DNA of 8,634 nt from Nocardioidaceae bacterium (GCA_013696065.1 JACCZJ010000419.1:1-8634), one strand, 5' to 3'; shown: positions 1 to 6,122, numbered from the stretch's first letter. Made by a program: numbers and translations. The notes: generated by a model from the sequence alone, not told the origin.

Positions 1-120
1 GCTCCGGGGTCGGTGAAAGTCCGAACCGGCGGTGATAGTCCGCGAACCTGCCCCCTCGGGGGCCGGCCGAACCGGTGGAACTCCGGTACCGACGGTTAAA
101 GTCCGGATGAGAGGCAGCAC
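1..120 (+). promoter_or_regulatory. FMN riboswitch (RFN element), left edge slightly truncated
   Basis: This RNA aptamer binds flavin mononucleotide and shuts down riboflavin genes when FMN is plentiful. The conserved RFN blocks are all visible in order: GGTCGGTGAAAGTCCGAACC (8-27), the CCGGCGG block with a following AGTCCGCGAACC (26-48), a C-run/G-run hairpin with a TCG-centred loop (about 51-64), GAACCGGTGGAACTCCGGTACC (69-90) and CCGACGGTTAAAGTCCGGATGAGAG (89-113). The 3' strand of P1 (GGCAGCAC, 113-120) should pair with bases at and just before position 1; only GCTCC of the 5' strand is inside the window, so the element starts a few bases to the left. The promoter is also outside. The downstream genes are exactly the riboflavin pathway, which fits. 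Confidence 0.96.
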
Positions 121-156
121 GCCGAGATCGTCACCGTTGTCGCCGCGTGGCGCCAT

Positions 157-183
157 GCCGTGCGCGTAGTTTACGTGCACGGC
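157..183 (+). promoter_or_regulatory. Strong leader hairpin, candidate riboswitch expression platform
   Basis: In the leader between aptamer and ribD, GCCGTGC-G-CGTA (157-168) pairs with TACG-T-GCACGGC (172-183) around a GTT loop. This gives a 12-bp stem whose only non-Watson-Crick pair is a G-U at 164/176. No U-tract follows, so it is not a classical intrinsic terminator. The left arm contains CGTGC (159-163), complementary to GCACG (117-121) in the 3' strand of P1. A switch between P1 plus hairpin (FMN bound) and a P1-strand/left-arm duplex (FMN free) is therefore conceivable, but that is inference. A second, smaller hairpin (GTCCG-CAC-CGGAC, 224-236) follows. I found no obvious sequence that sequesters the ribD Shine-Dalgarno site (GAAAGGG, 269-275). 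Confidence 0.5.
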
Positions 184-284
184 GGCCAACCGCGGTGGCG
201 GCGTCGACCTCGCAGCCCCGGCAGTCCGCACCGGACGTGTTCCCGAGAGGGACGCGAGCTGAACGGGCGAAAGGGTTGACAGTG

Positions 285-1304
285 GTGACTGAGCAGGAGC
301 TTGCGGCGATGCGCCGCGCGCTCGCCGTCGCGGCCACCCCCGGCGTTCCGCTTGGCCCCAATCCCCGCGTGGGTGCGGTGATTCTCGACGAATCCGGTGA
401 GGCGGTGGGTGAGGGCTACCACCGCGGCGCGGGGACGCCCCATGCCGAAGTCGACGCCCTGCACAAGGTCGCTGCAGCGGCCCGAGGCGCAACAGTGGTC
501 GTCACGCTCGAACCGTGCAACCACGTCGGAAGAACAGGCCCGTGCGCCGCGGCGCTGATCGCGGCGGGCGTCAAGCGAGTCGTCTTCGCCCAAGCCGACA
601 CCAGCGAAGTCGCTGCCGGCGGATCTGTGGCCCTGCACCGAGCTGGCCTCGACGTCGAGTCGGGAGTGCTCGCCGACGAGGCTACGAGGCTCAACGAGGC
701 CTGGTCGTTCTCGCTGCACCACGGGCGGCCAAAGATCACCTGGAAATTTGCCGCCAGCCTTGATGGCCGCTCGGCTGCAGCGGACGGCACGTCGCAGTGG
801 ATTACGGGAGCAGAGGCGCGAACCGACGTACACGCGCTGCGGGCTGAATGTGACGCCATCCTCGTCGGCACCGGAACGGCATTGGCCGACGATCCACGGC
901 TGACGGTCAGGGACGCCGACGGTCAGCCGCTGGCCGTCGAGCGCCAGCCGCTGCGGGCCGTCATGGGACTCCGTGGCCTGCCCAGCCACGCAGCACTGCT
1001 TGACGATACAGCGCCGACGATCCTGCTCAACACACGCGAGCCAACCGAGGCGCTCGACCGCCTCACCGCTGCAGGGTGCTCACACGTGTGGCTTGAGGGC
1101 GGTCCCCGGCTGGCGGCCGCGTTTCTGGCGGCCGGGCTCGTCGACGAGGCGATCGCGTATGTCGCTCCGGTGCTGCTCGGATCAGGCTCGTCGGCGGTAG
1201 CTGACCTCGGGATCACCACGATCGCTCACGCGCTGCGACTCGACCTGATCGACGTGACGCGAATTGGAGATGACGTACGGCTTCGTCTGAAAGGACCTGA
1301 CTGA
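285..1304 (+). CDS. ribD: Bifunctional riboflavin deaminase/reductase RibD
   Basis: Cytosolic two-domain enzyme carrying out steps 2 and 3 of riboflavin synthesis: it deaminates the diaminohydroxypyrimidine ribosylamine phosphate, then reduces the ribosyl side chain with NADPH. The N-terminal cytidine-deaminase-like domain shows the zinc site H53-A-E55 and PC78xxxGRTGPC87; the reductase half begins near residue 148 (K154, SLDGR 158-162, TSQWITG) and runs to the end with the expected VEGG-like LEGGPRL motif. About 339 aa is normal. The frame is open back to a GTG at 147, but that stretch holds the leader hairpin and lacks family similarity. GTG 285 (or GTG 282) follows GAAAGGG (269-275) and gives the usual start, TEQELAAMRRAL. 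The usual D-P-N after the deaminase core reads D-T-S (105-107). The stop overlaps the ribE start by one base (TGATG). Confidence 0.95.
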   Translation: MTEQELAAMRRALAVAATPGVPLGPNPRVGAVILDESGEAVGEGYHRGAGTPHAEVDALHKVAAAARGATVVVTLEPCNHVGRTGPCAAALIAAGVKRVVFAQADTSEVAAGGSVALHRAGLDVESGVLADEATRLNEAWSFSLHHGRPKITWKFAASLDGRSAAADGTSQWITGAEARTDVHALRAECDAILVGTGTALADDPRLTVRDADGQPLAVERQPLRAVMGLRGLPSHAALLDDTAPTILLNTREPTEALDRLTAAGCSHVWLEGGPRLAAAFLAAGLVDEAIAYVAPVLLGSGSSAVADLGITTIAHALRLDLIDVTRIGDDVRLRLKGPD

Positions 1305-1930
1305 TGTTCACCGGAATCGTGGAGGAGCTCGGCGAGGTGGTGAGTCTCGAGCCACAAGGCGACGCCATCCGATTATCCGTTCGCGGACCTCTCGTGGTAG
1401 CCGACGCCCATCACGGCGACTCGATCGCGGTCAACGGCTGCTGCCTCACCGTGGTGGAGTGGACAGTCGACTCGTTCGTCGCAGACGTGATGCAAGAAAG
1501 TCTCGACCGCACTTCGCTGGGGTCGCTGCAGCCGGGCAGCTCGGTCAACCTCGAGCGAGCCGTCACGGCCCGGACGCGTCTGGGCGGACATATCGTCCAA
1601 GGCCACGTTGATGGCACCGGGACCATCGTGGGCCGCGAACCCAGTGAGCACTGGGAGGTCGTGACGATATCCCTGCCCCCCGAGCTGTCCCGCTACGTCG
1701 CAATCAAGGGGTCGATCACCGTTGACGGGGTCTCCCTGACCGTGAGCGGGTTGCGAGACGGCGTTGGGCCGACCTTCGATGTGAGCCTGATCCCCACCAC
1801 ACTCGAAATGACGACCCTCGGCCGAGCCCAGCTTGGCGACCCGGTCAACCTCGAAGTCGACGTGGTCGCCAAATATGTCGAACGGCTGCTCGGCGCCCGC
1901 GAACACAACACCCAGGAGGAGACCGCATGA
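1304..1930 (+). CDS. ribE: Riboflavin synthase, alpha chain
   Basis: Cytosolic enzyme that dismutates two molecules of 6,7-dimethyl-8-ribityllumazine into riboflavin and the pyrimidine precursor, the last step of the pathway. The 208-aa protein starts with the invariant MFTGIVEELG and has the two tandem lumazine-binding barrels typical of the family: the first with SIAVNGCCLTV and the GGHIVQGHVDGTG turn, the second with KGSITVDGVSLTV and LIPTTLEMTTLG. Length and both repeats are complete. The start codon shares one base with the ribD stop and is preceded by AAAGGA (1290-1295); the stop overlaps the ribBA start as ATGA. This points to coupled translation within the rib operon. Some genomes call the same gene ribC. 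Confidence 0.96.
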   Translation: MFTGIVEELGEVVSLEPQGDAIRLSVRGPLVVADAHHGDSIAVNGCCLTVVEWTVDSFVADVMQESLDRTSLGSLQPGSSVNLERAVTARTRLGGHIVQGHVDGTGTIVGREPSEHWEVVTISLPPELSRYVAIKGSITVDGVSLTVSGLRDGVGPTFDVSLIPTTLEMTTLGRAQLGDPVNLEVDVVAKYVERLLGAREHNTQEETA

Positions 1931-3288
1931 ACCCGCGGGAGCAAGGAGCCATGCCTGACATCGCCACGCTGAGGCTGGAGTCGATCGAGCGCGCCATCGA
2001 TGACATCCGGGCTGGCAAAGCGGTGGTCGTTGTCGATGACGAGGATCGTGAGAACGAAGGCGACATCGTCTTCGCCGCGAGCAAGGCGACGCCGCAGCTG
2101 GTGGCGTTCACGATCCGGTATTCGAGTGGAGTGCTGTGTGTGCCCATGGAGGGGTCGGCGCTGGACAGACTCGGGATCCCGCTCATGACTCCGCACAACA
2201 GAGAACGGATGCGCACGGCATACACCATCTCTGTGGATGCCCGTGACGGCATCACCACCGGCATCTCAGCCTCAGACCGAGCCCGCACCCTCAAGGTGCT
2301 GGTCGATTCGGCGACCGAACCGTTCGAGATCACGCAACCGGGACACGTCTTCCCGCTGCGCTACCGCGAGGGCGGGGTGCTCGTGCGTCCGGGCCACACA
2401 GAGGCCGCCGTCGACCTGGCGCGGCTGGCCGGTCTCACCGCGGCTGGCGCGATCTCTGAAGTGGTCAACGACGACGGCACCATGACGCGCGGCCAGCAAC
2501 TACGGGAGTTCGCCGACGAACATGAGCTGGCGCTCGTCTCGATCGCCGACTTGATCAGATACCGGCGACGCCACGAGCGCCAAGTGCAACGGGTGGCTGA
2601 AACGAAGCTGCCCACCGAACACGGGATCTTCAGGGCCCTGGGTTACCGCAACCTGGTCGACAATTCCGAACAGATCGCCCTCGTCAAGGGCGAAGTCGGT
2701 GACGGTGTCGACGTGCTGGTGCGAATGCATTCTGAGTGCCTCACCGGTGATGCCTTCTCGTCACGCCGCTGCGACTGCGGGGCCCAGCTGCGGGCATCGC
2801 TGGCAGCCATCGAGGAGGAGGGACGCGGTGTCATCGTTTACCTGCGCGGCCACGAAGGTCGCGGGATCGGACTGCTGCACAAGCTGCAGGCATACACCCT
2901 GCAAGATGCCGGCAGGGATACCGTCGACGCCAACCTCGATCTAGGCCTGCCCGCCGATGGGCGGGACTACGGCACGGCAGCCCAGATCCTGCACGAGCTG
3001 GGCGTGCGCTCGGTGCGACTGATCACCAACAACCCAGCCAAACCGACTGCCCTCGAGGGCTACGGCATCGCCGTCAATGAACGCATCAGCGTGGCGACAG
3101 ATGCCCATGACGACAATCGCCGCTACCTCACCACCAAGCGCGACAGGATGGGGCACGTGATCCTCAGCCTCGACCCGAGCGACGACACCACCGCCGCACG
3201 CGGTGAAGTTCTGGCGGCCGAGGGTGGTCTTGCTGCTGACGACACGCCTGTTTTCGCGACACCCAGCATCCAGGAGGACCGTTCATGA
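1927..3288 (+). CDS. ribBA: Bifunctional DHBP synthase / GTP cyclohydrolase II
   Basis: This fusion supplies both precursors of riboflavin. Residues about 10-215 are 3,4-dihydroxy-2-butanone 4-phosphate synthase (ribulose 5-phosphate to DHBP plus formate), with the acidic metal loop DDEDRENEGD (37-46), TAYTISVDARDGITTGIS and GHTEAAVDLARLAG (H157). Residues about 220-430 are GTP cyclohydrolase II, with zinc cysteines C271, C282 and C284 in ECLTGDAFSSRRCDCG, then RGHEGRGIGLLHKLQAY, DTVDANLDLG, TNNPAK and a YLTTKRDRMGH ending. Key residues of both halves are present, so both should be active. A tail of roughly 35 Ala/Asp-rich residues follows. ATG 1927 has AGGAGG (1914-1919) at ideal spacing and overlaps the ribE stop (ATGA); a second ATG at 1951 has AAGGAG only 2 bases away and is less likely. 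The 453-aa length is slightly long because of the tail. Confidence 0.96.
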   Translation: MNPREQGAMPDIATLRLESIERAIDDIRAGKAVVVVDDEDRENEGDIVFAASKATPQLVAFTIRYSSGVLCVPMEGSALDRLGIPLMTPHNRERMRTAYTISVDARDGITTGISASDRARTLKVLVDSATEPFEITQPGHVFPLRYREGGVLVRPGHTEAAVDLARLAGLTAAGAISEVVNDDGTMTRGQQLREFADEHELALVSIADLIRYRRRHERQVQRVAETKLPTEHGIFRALGYRNLVDNSEQIALVKGEVGDGVDVLVRMHSECLTGDAFSSRRCDCGAQLRASLAAIEEEGRGVIVYLRGHEGRGIGLLHKLQAYTLQDAGRDTVDANLDLGLPADGRDYGTAAQILHELGVRSVRLITNNPAKPTALEGYGIAVNERISVATDAHDDNRRYLTTKRDRMGHVILSLDPSDDTTAARGEVLAAEGGLAADDTPVFATPSIQEDRS

Positions 3289-3764
3289 GCCGTGTGGGCC
3301 AGCCAGAGCTCGAACCACTCGACGCCCGCGATTTGCGGGTCGCCGTCGTGGCGTCGCTGTGGCACGAGACCGTGATGGACGGCCTCATCGCCGGAGCTGA
3401 GCGGGCGCTCGCCGCTGCCAAGGTCGAGTCATCCAGCATTGTCCGCGCTCCCGGCAGCTTCGAGCTTCCGATCGTGGCGCAGGCGTTGGCCCGTCAAGGC
3501 TTCGACGCGGTCGTCGCCCTGGGTGTGGTGGTGCGAGGTGGCACCCCCCATTTCGACTACGTCTGCCGTGCCGTGACCGACGGGCTGACCCGGGTCGCCG
3601 TCGACGCAGCAGTGCCGATCGGATTCGGGGTGTTGACGTGCGACAACGAGCAGCAGGCACTGGACCGGGCGGGGCTCGAGGGCTCAGTCGAGGACAAGGG
3701 TTACGAGGCCACCCACGCCGCCCTGTCCACCGCTTTGACACTTCAGCAGATCCGCCGTGCCTGA
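3285..3764 (+). CDS. ribH: 6,7-dimethyl-8-ribityllumazine synthase
   Basis: Condenses DHBP (from RibBA) with the RibD-derived ribitylamino-pyrimidine to give lumazine, the substrate of riboflavin synthase; the family assembles into pentamers or 60-mer capsids. The 159-aa sequence shows the family landmarks: aromatic ring-stacking W26 in VVASLWHETVMDGLI, the APGSFELP loop (55-62), the phosphate and catalytic loop VVRGGTPHFDYV with H89, GFGVLTCDNEQQA, and the closing EDKGYEA helix. The ATGA overlap with ribBA and AGGAGG (3272-3277) at 7-base spacing support the start. It is the last riboflavin gene of the operon; hisE follows after 18 bases without a visible terminator. Confidence 0.96.
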   Translation: MSRVGQPELEPLDARDLRVAVVASLWHETVMDGLIAGAERALAAAKVESSSIVRAPGSFELPIVAQALARQGFDAVVALGVVVRGGTPHFDYVCRAVTDGLTRVAVDAAVPIGFGVLTCDNEQQALDRAGLEGSVEDKGYEATHAALSTALTLQQIRRA

Positions 3765-3782
3765 CGGCTAGGCTGACGCCCG

Positions 3783-4046
3783 ATGAAGACCTTCGACGAA
3801 CTCTTCGCTGAGCTGGCGCACAAGGTGGAGAATCGCACGCCCGGCTCCGGCACGGTGGCCGCCGTCGAGACCGGGATCCATAGCATCGGGAAGAAGCTGG
3901 TCGAAGAGGCAGCCGAATCGTGGATGGCCGCCGAACACGAATCCAAAGAGCGTGTGGCCGAGGAGCTGAGCCAGTTGCTGTATCACACCCAGGTGATGAT
4001 GCTGGCCTGCGGACTCACCCTCGACGACGTCCACGCCCACCTGTGA
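3783..4046 (+). CDS. hisE: Phosphoribosyl-ATP pyrophosphatase HisE
   Basis: Second step of histidine synthesis: hydrolyses phosphoribosyl-ATP to phosphoribosyl-AMP and pyrophosphate. The 87-aa protein is an all-alpha MazG-like enzyme and matches stand-alone actinobacterial HisE from end to end: MKTFDELFAELAHKVENR, GSGTVAAVETG, GKKLVEEAAESWMAAEHE with the metal-binding EEAAE at 41-45, then AEELSQLLYHTQVMML and LTLDDVHAHL. It is not fused to HisI, which is absent from the window. It lies 18 bases after ribH with only a weak Shine-Dalgarno (TAGG near 3769), and hisG begins 14 bases after its stop. Co-transcription with rib genes is likely from spacing; regulation by histidine is not visible. Confidence 0.95.
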   Translation: MKTFDELFAELAHKVENRTPGSGTVAAVETGIHSIGKKLVEEAAESWMAAEHESKERVAEELSQLLYHTQVMMLACGLTLDDVHAHL

Positions 4047-4060
4047 CGAGGCGCCCACCC

Positions 4061-4906
4061 ATGCTCAAGATCGCCGTGCCCAACAAGGGCTCACTCGCCG
4101 ACGACGCAGCCCAGATGCTGCGCGAGGCCGGGTATCGCCAACGCACCGACTCCCGTGACCTGGTCATGACCGATACCGCCAACGGGGTCGAGTTCTTCTA
4201 CCTGCGCCCCCGAGACATCGCCGTGTACGTCGGTGAGGGGACTCTCGACATCGGGCTCACCGGGCGTGACCTGGTTCTCGACTCCCGATCGCCGGTCGTG
4301 GAGCGCCTCGACCTTGGCTTCGGAGTGTCCGACTTCTACTTCGCCGCCCCGGCCGGGAGTTACACCGGGATCGACGAACTGAACGGCGTGCGCGTCGCCA
4401 CGTCGTATGCCGGCTTGCTGGAGGACTACTTCACCGCCAAGTCCATCGAGGCGCACGTGGTGCGTCTGGATGGAGCAGTGGAGTCGGCCGTGCGTCTCGG
4501 GGTGGCTGACGTCATCGCTGACGTGGTGTCCACGGGGAACACCTTGCGCCAGGCTGGCCTGGAGGTCTTCGGCGATCCGATTCTCACCTCAGAAGCGGTG
4601 CTGATCACTCGTCACGACGCGGCCGACCCTCCTGGCTTCGACGTTTTCACGCGTCGCCTCGAAGGTGTCATGGTGGCTCGCAGTTACGTGATGATGGACT
4701 ATGACATCCGGGTCGAGCAGATTGAACAAGCCTGCAAGCTGACACCGGGAATCGAGTCCCCGACCGTATCTCCCCTGCACCGAGAGGGTTGGGCGGCCGT
4801 CCGGTCCTTGGTGCCGCAGCGCGACGCCCAGGGCGTCATGGACGAGCTCTATGACCTGGGTGCACGTGGAATCTTGGTGACCGACATCCACGCGTGCCGG
4901 TTATAG
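4061..4906 (+). CDS. hisG: ATP phosphoribosyltransferase, long regulated form
   Basis: First, committed step of histidine synthesis: ATP plus PRPP gives phosphoribosyl-ATP, normally feedback-inhibited by histidine. At 281 aa this is the long form that does not need HisZ. The catalytic part starts LKIAVPNKGSLADDA and contains VGEGTLDIGLTGRDLV and the PRPP loop DVVSTGNTL (154-162). The C-terminal ACT-like regulatory domain (about 205-281) includes RRLEGVMVARSYVMMDYDI, TVSPLHREGW and ends GARGILVTDIHACRL, as in mycobacterial HisG. ATG 4061 is chosen because upstream in-frame codons run through hisE in another frame and the family starts exactly at MLKIAVPNKG. The ribosome site is weak (GACGAGG, 4045-4051, overlapping the hisE stop), which suggests reinitiation from hisE. 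Confidence 0.96.
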   Translation: MLKIAVPNKGSLADDAAQMLREAGYRQRTDSRDLVMTDTANGVEFFYLRPRDIAVYVGEGTLDIGLTGRDLVLDSRSPVVERLDLGFGVSDFYFAAPAGSYTGIDELNGVRVATSYAGLLEDYFTAKSIEAHVVRLDGAVESAVRLGVADVIADVVSTGNTLRQAGLEVFGDPILTSEAVLITRHDAADPPGFDVFTRRLEGVMVARSYVMMDYDIRVEQIEQACKLTPGIESPTVSPLHREGWAAVRSLVPQRDAQGVMDELYDLGARGILVTDIHACRL

Positions 4907-4929
4907 GCCGGGCTCCGACGTGCTGCCGG

Positions 4930-5394
4930 ATGTCTGAGCTGGTCACGCTGCCGCATAGGTGGCGACCGTTCGGGGCGCGGCTTGCGGCCATCGCGGGTGC
5001 AATCGCATTGGTCGGGGTGATGACGTTCTTGTGGCTCATGCTGCCTGACGAGGTGCAGGAGAAGTTCACGTTCTTCCAACGGCTCACCCTGCTGGGCTTT
5101 TTGCTCATCGTCCTCGTCTTGCTGAATGGCATCTTCCGTACGTCGGCGCTCGCAGCAGAGTCCGGATTGACGGTGACCAACGGGTACAAGATGCGGTACT
5201 ACGACTGGGCTGAGATCCTGCATGTCTCGCTGCACAAGAACCGTCCCTGGGCGTTGCTCGACTTGTCCGACGGAAGCACACTGGCGGTGATGGCCATCCA
5301 AGTCTCAGACGGCCAGCGGGCGACGAAGGCAGCCCGTGAACTGGCTGCACTCATCGACACGAGGGCCGGCAGCGACAGCGCGAACGGCAGTTAA
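4930..5394 (+). CDS. Small membrane protein with bacterial PH-like domain
   Basis: Function unknown. The 154-aa protein has a short basic N-terminus (LPHRWRPFGAR), a hydrophobic helix at about 18-38, a hydrophilic turn rich in charged residues, a second hydrophobic helix at about 52-69 (LTLLGFLLIVLVLL), and a cytoplasmic C-terminal domain (about 70-140) of the PH type: AAESGLTVTNGYKMRYYDW, then the beta-strand pattern ILHVSLH / WALLDLSDGSTLAVM and a terminal helix. This layout matches the actinobacterial 'PH domain-containing protein' often found after hisG; I infer the family from pattern only. ATG 4930 follows hisG by 23 bases but has a poor Shine-Dalgarno; an in-frame GTG at 4894 would overlap hisG and add 12 residues. 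It is the last gene before a convergent hairpin. Confidence 0.82.
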   Translation: MSELVTLPHRWRPFGARLAAIAGAIALVGVMTFLWLMLPDEVQEKFTFFQRLTLLGFLLIVLVLLNGIFRTSALAAESGLTVTNGYKMRYYDWAEILHVSLHKNRPWALLDLSDGSTLAVMAIQVSDGQRATKAARELAALIDTRAGSDSANGS

Positions 5395-5400
5395 ACGACC

Positions 5401-5440
5401 TGACTGAGCCCCGGAGCGCAGCCGCGGCCTGCGCCAGTCA
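5401..5440 (+). terminator. Two-part hairpin after the rib-his operon, candidate terminator
   Basis: TGACTG (5401-5406) pairs with CAGTCA (5435-5440), and inside it GCGCAG (5416-5421) pairs with CTGCGC (5429-5434) around a CCGCGGC loop; a 9-base bulge (5407-5415) separates the two stems on the 5' side. It begins 6 bases after the stop of the PH-domain gene and ahead of a convergently transcribed gene, where a transcript end is expected. There is no U-tract, so it may be a U-less GC-rich terminator or just an RNA-stabilising end. Confidence 0.5.
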
Positions 5441-5499
5441 ATGCCGGTGGGTCCGGATGGCGAGAGGTCGTGTTCGTCGACTGCTCGGCCTGAGGGCAC

Positions 5500-5515
5500 C
5501 TCGCAACACCGCGAG
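5500..5515 (-). terminator. Short GC hairpin after the minus-strand gene, weak terminator candidate
   Basis: CTCGC (5500-5504) and GCGAG (5511-5515) form a 5-bp stem with a six-base loop, 10 bases beyond the stop of the minus-strand heptad-repeat gene. No T-run follows in the minus direction. GAGGT (5464-5468) with ACCTC (5498-5502) is an alternative pairing. Short and weak, but correctly placed. Confidence 0.3.
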
Positions 5516-5525
5516 TCGCTAGTCG

Positions 5526-6035
5526 TCAGGTAAATCCGTTTTCGCGCTTGTGCGCCTCACGGTCGCGGGTCTCGTTCGCCTGTTGACGCTCGTTTGATGC
5601 CTCGATGCGATCGACCGCATCTGTTATGCGGTGATCTCGGGCGGTATCGCGCTCGCGCTCGGTGAGGCCGACATCGGCGAGCGTGTACCGGTCCAGCTCA
5701 GACGCCATCCGATCGGCCTTCGAGTGCGCCCGATCGTCCTTCGCCTGCCGTCTGGCATTGAGCGCAGCGCGGTCGACGGTGGCGTGGATGATGGCGTCGA
5801 GGTTGGCGGCCATGTCGCGTTTGTCAGCCTCGTAGTCACGAGCTTCAGCTTGATCGTCGCGTTCCTCCGCGGCCGTGAGGATTTCGTCGATGTCGACTTC
5901 CCGATCGGTGACGGCTGAGTCGCGCTCGTCAGCCACCGCGTCCCGCTCATCGGCGATTCGGTCGCGACGGTCTGCCGTCGCGTCGCGCTCACGCGTCGTG
6001 TCGTGCACAGTTTCGCCAGCTTCTCGTTCGCGCAT
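5526..6035 (-). CDS. Highly charged heptad-repeat (coiled-coil) protein, function unknown
   Basis: Not a recognised enzyme. The 169-aa product is dominated by Arg, Asp, Glu and Ala, with no hydrophobic segment long enough for a membrane helix or signal peptide. From about residue 18 it runs as strict heptads: RDATADR, RDRIADE, RDAVADE, RDSAVTD, followed by looser RDxxA units (ERDDQAEARDYEADKRDMAA) and again near the end (ERERDTARDHR, RDREAHKREN). A short less charged stretch (ANLDAIIHATVDRAALNARR) interrupts the rod. Predicted cytosolic long helix or coiled coil. RDxxADx repeats occur in some actinobacterial proteins, often next to signalling domains; here no other domain is attached. ATG 6035 is chosen for its very strong site AAGGAAGGAGG; the frame is open back to a TTG at 6116 (27 further residues, also RD-rich) without a ribosome site. 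It lies 87 bases downstream of the MBL gene on the same strand. Confidence 0.8.
   Translation of the reverse strand: MREREAGETVHDTTRERDATADRRDRIADERDAVADERDSAVTDREVDIDEILTAAEERDDQAEARDYEADKRDMAANLDAIIHATVDRAALNARRQAKDDRAHSKADRMASELDRYTLADVGLTERERDTARDHRITDAVDRIEASNERQQANETRDREAHKRENGFT
5904..5987 (-). repeat. Four imperfect 21-base repeats encoding RDxxADx heptads
   Basis: Reading the minus strand from 5987 to 5904, four consecutive 21-base units (5967-5987, 5946-5966, 5925-5945, 5904-5924) each begin with a CGC/CGG-GAC (Arg-Asp) codon pair and mostly carry a GCx-GAx (Ala-Asp) at codons 5-6. The protein repeat is tight while codon choice differs between units, which suggests an old internal duplication kept by selection on the protein, not a recent DNA expansion. 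Confidence 0.75.
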
Positions 6036-6053
6036 GTCTCCTCCTTCCTTGCT

Positions 6054-6110
6054 GCGATCGCTCTGCGCGACACTATCGCGTTCTCTCTCTGTGCTCAGAG
6101 CTTCACGAAG
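6054..6110. repeat. Run of four short inverted repeats upstream of the heptad-repeat gene
   Basis: Four palindromic units lie back to back between the MBL stop and the heptad-repeat gene: GCGATCGC (6054-6061), CGCGA-N5-TCGCG (6066-6080), CTCTG-N4-CAGAG (6087-6100) and CTTC-N2-GAAG (6101-6110). In minus-strand RNA they would form a chain of small hairpins in the leader of the gene starting at 6035, ending just before its AAGGAAGGAGG ribosome site. A TTGACT hexamer (6116-6111, minus) sits right after the MBL stop and could be a -35 box, but I see no good -10 at 16-19 bases. The unit sequences are unrelated, so this is not one repeated operator. Confidence 0.5.
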
Positions 6111-6122
6111 AGTCAAGAAAAA

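Noticed and set aside
147..284. In-frame GTG at 147 giving RibD a 46-residue N-terminal extension
   Set aside because: The extension is Arg/Ala-rich with no family match, overlaps the strong leader hairpin and has no ribosome site; RibD proteins start at the sequence following GTG 285, which has GAAAGGG upstream.
171..989. Long minus-strand open frame across ribD
   Set aside because: Antisense shadow of ribD typical of high-GC codon bias; no family motif and no translation signal.
1795..1812. Riboflavin synthase LIPTT instead of LIPHT as a lost catalytic residue
   Set aside because: The position varies in active enzymes (E. coli has LIPET, from memory), so it is not evidence of inactivity.
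3920..4060. Longer upstream start for HisG overlapping hisE
   Set aside because: The added residues are hisE read in another frame, and all HisG proteins start at the motif encoded from ATG 4061.
5904..5987. CRISPR-like direct repeats
   Set aside because: The 21-base units are contiguous with no spacers, imperfect and in frame with a coding heptad pattern.
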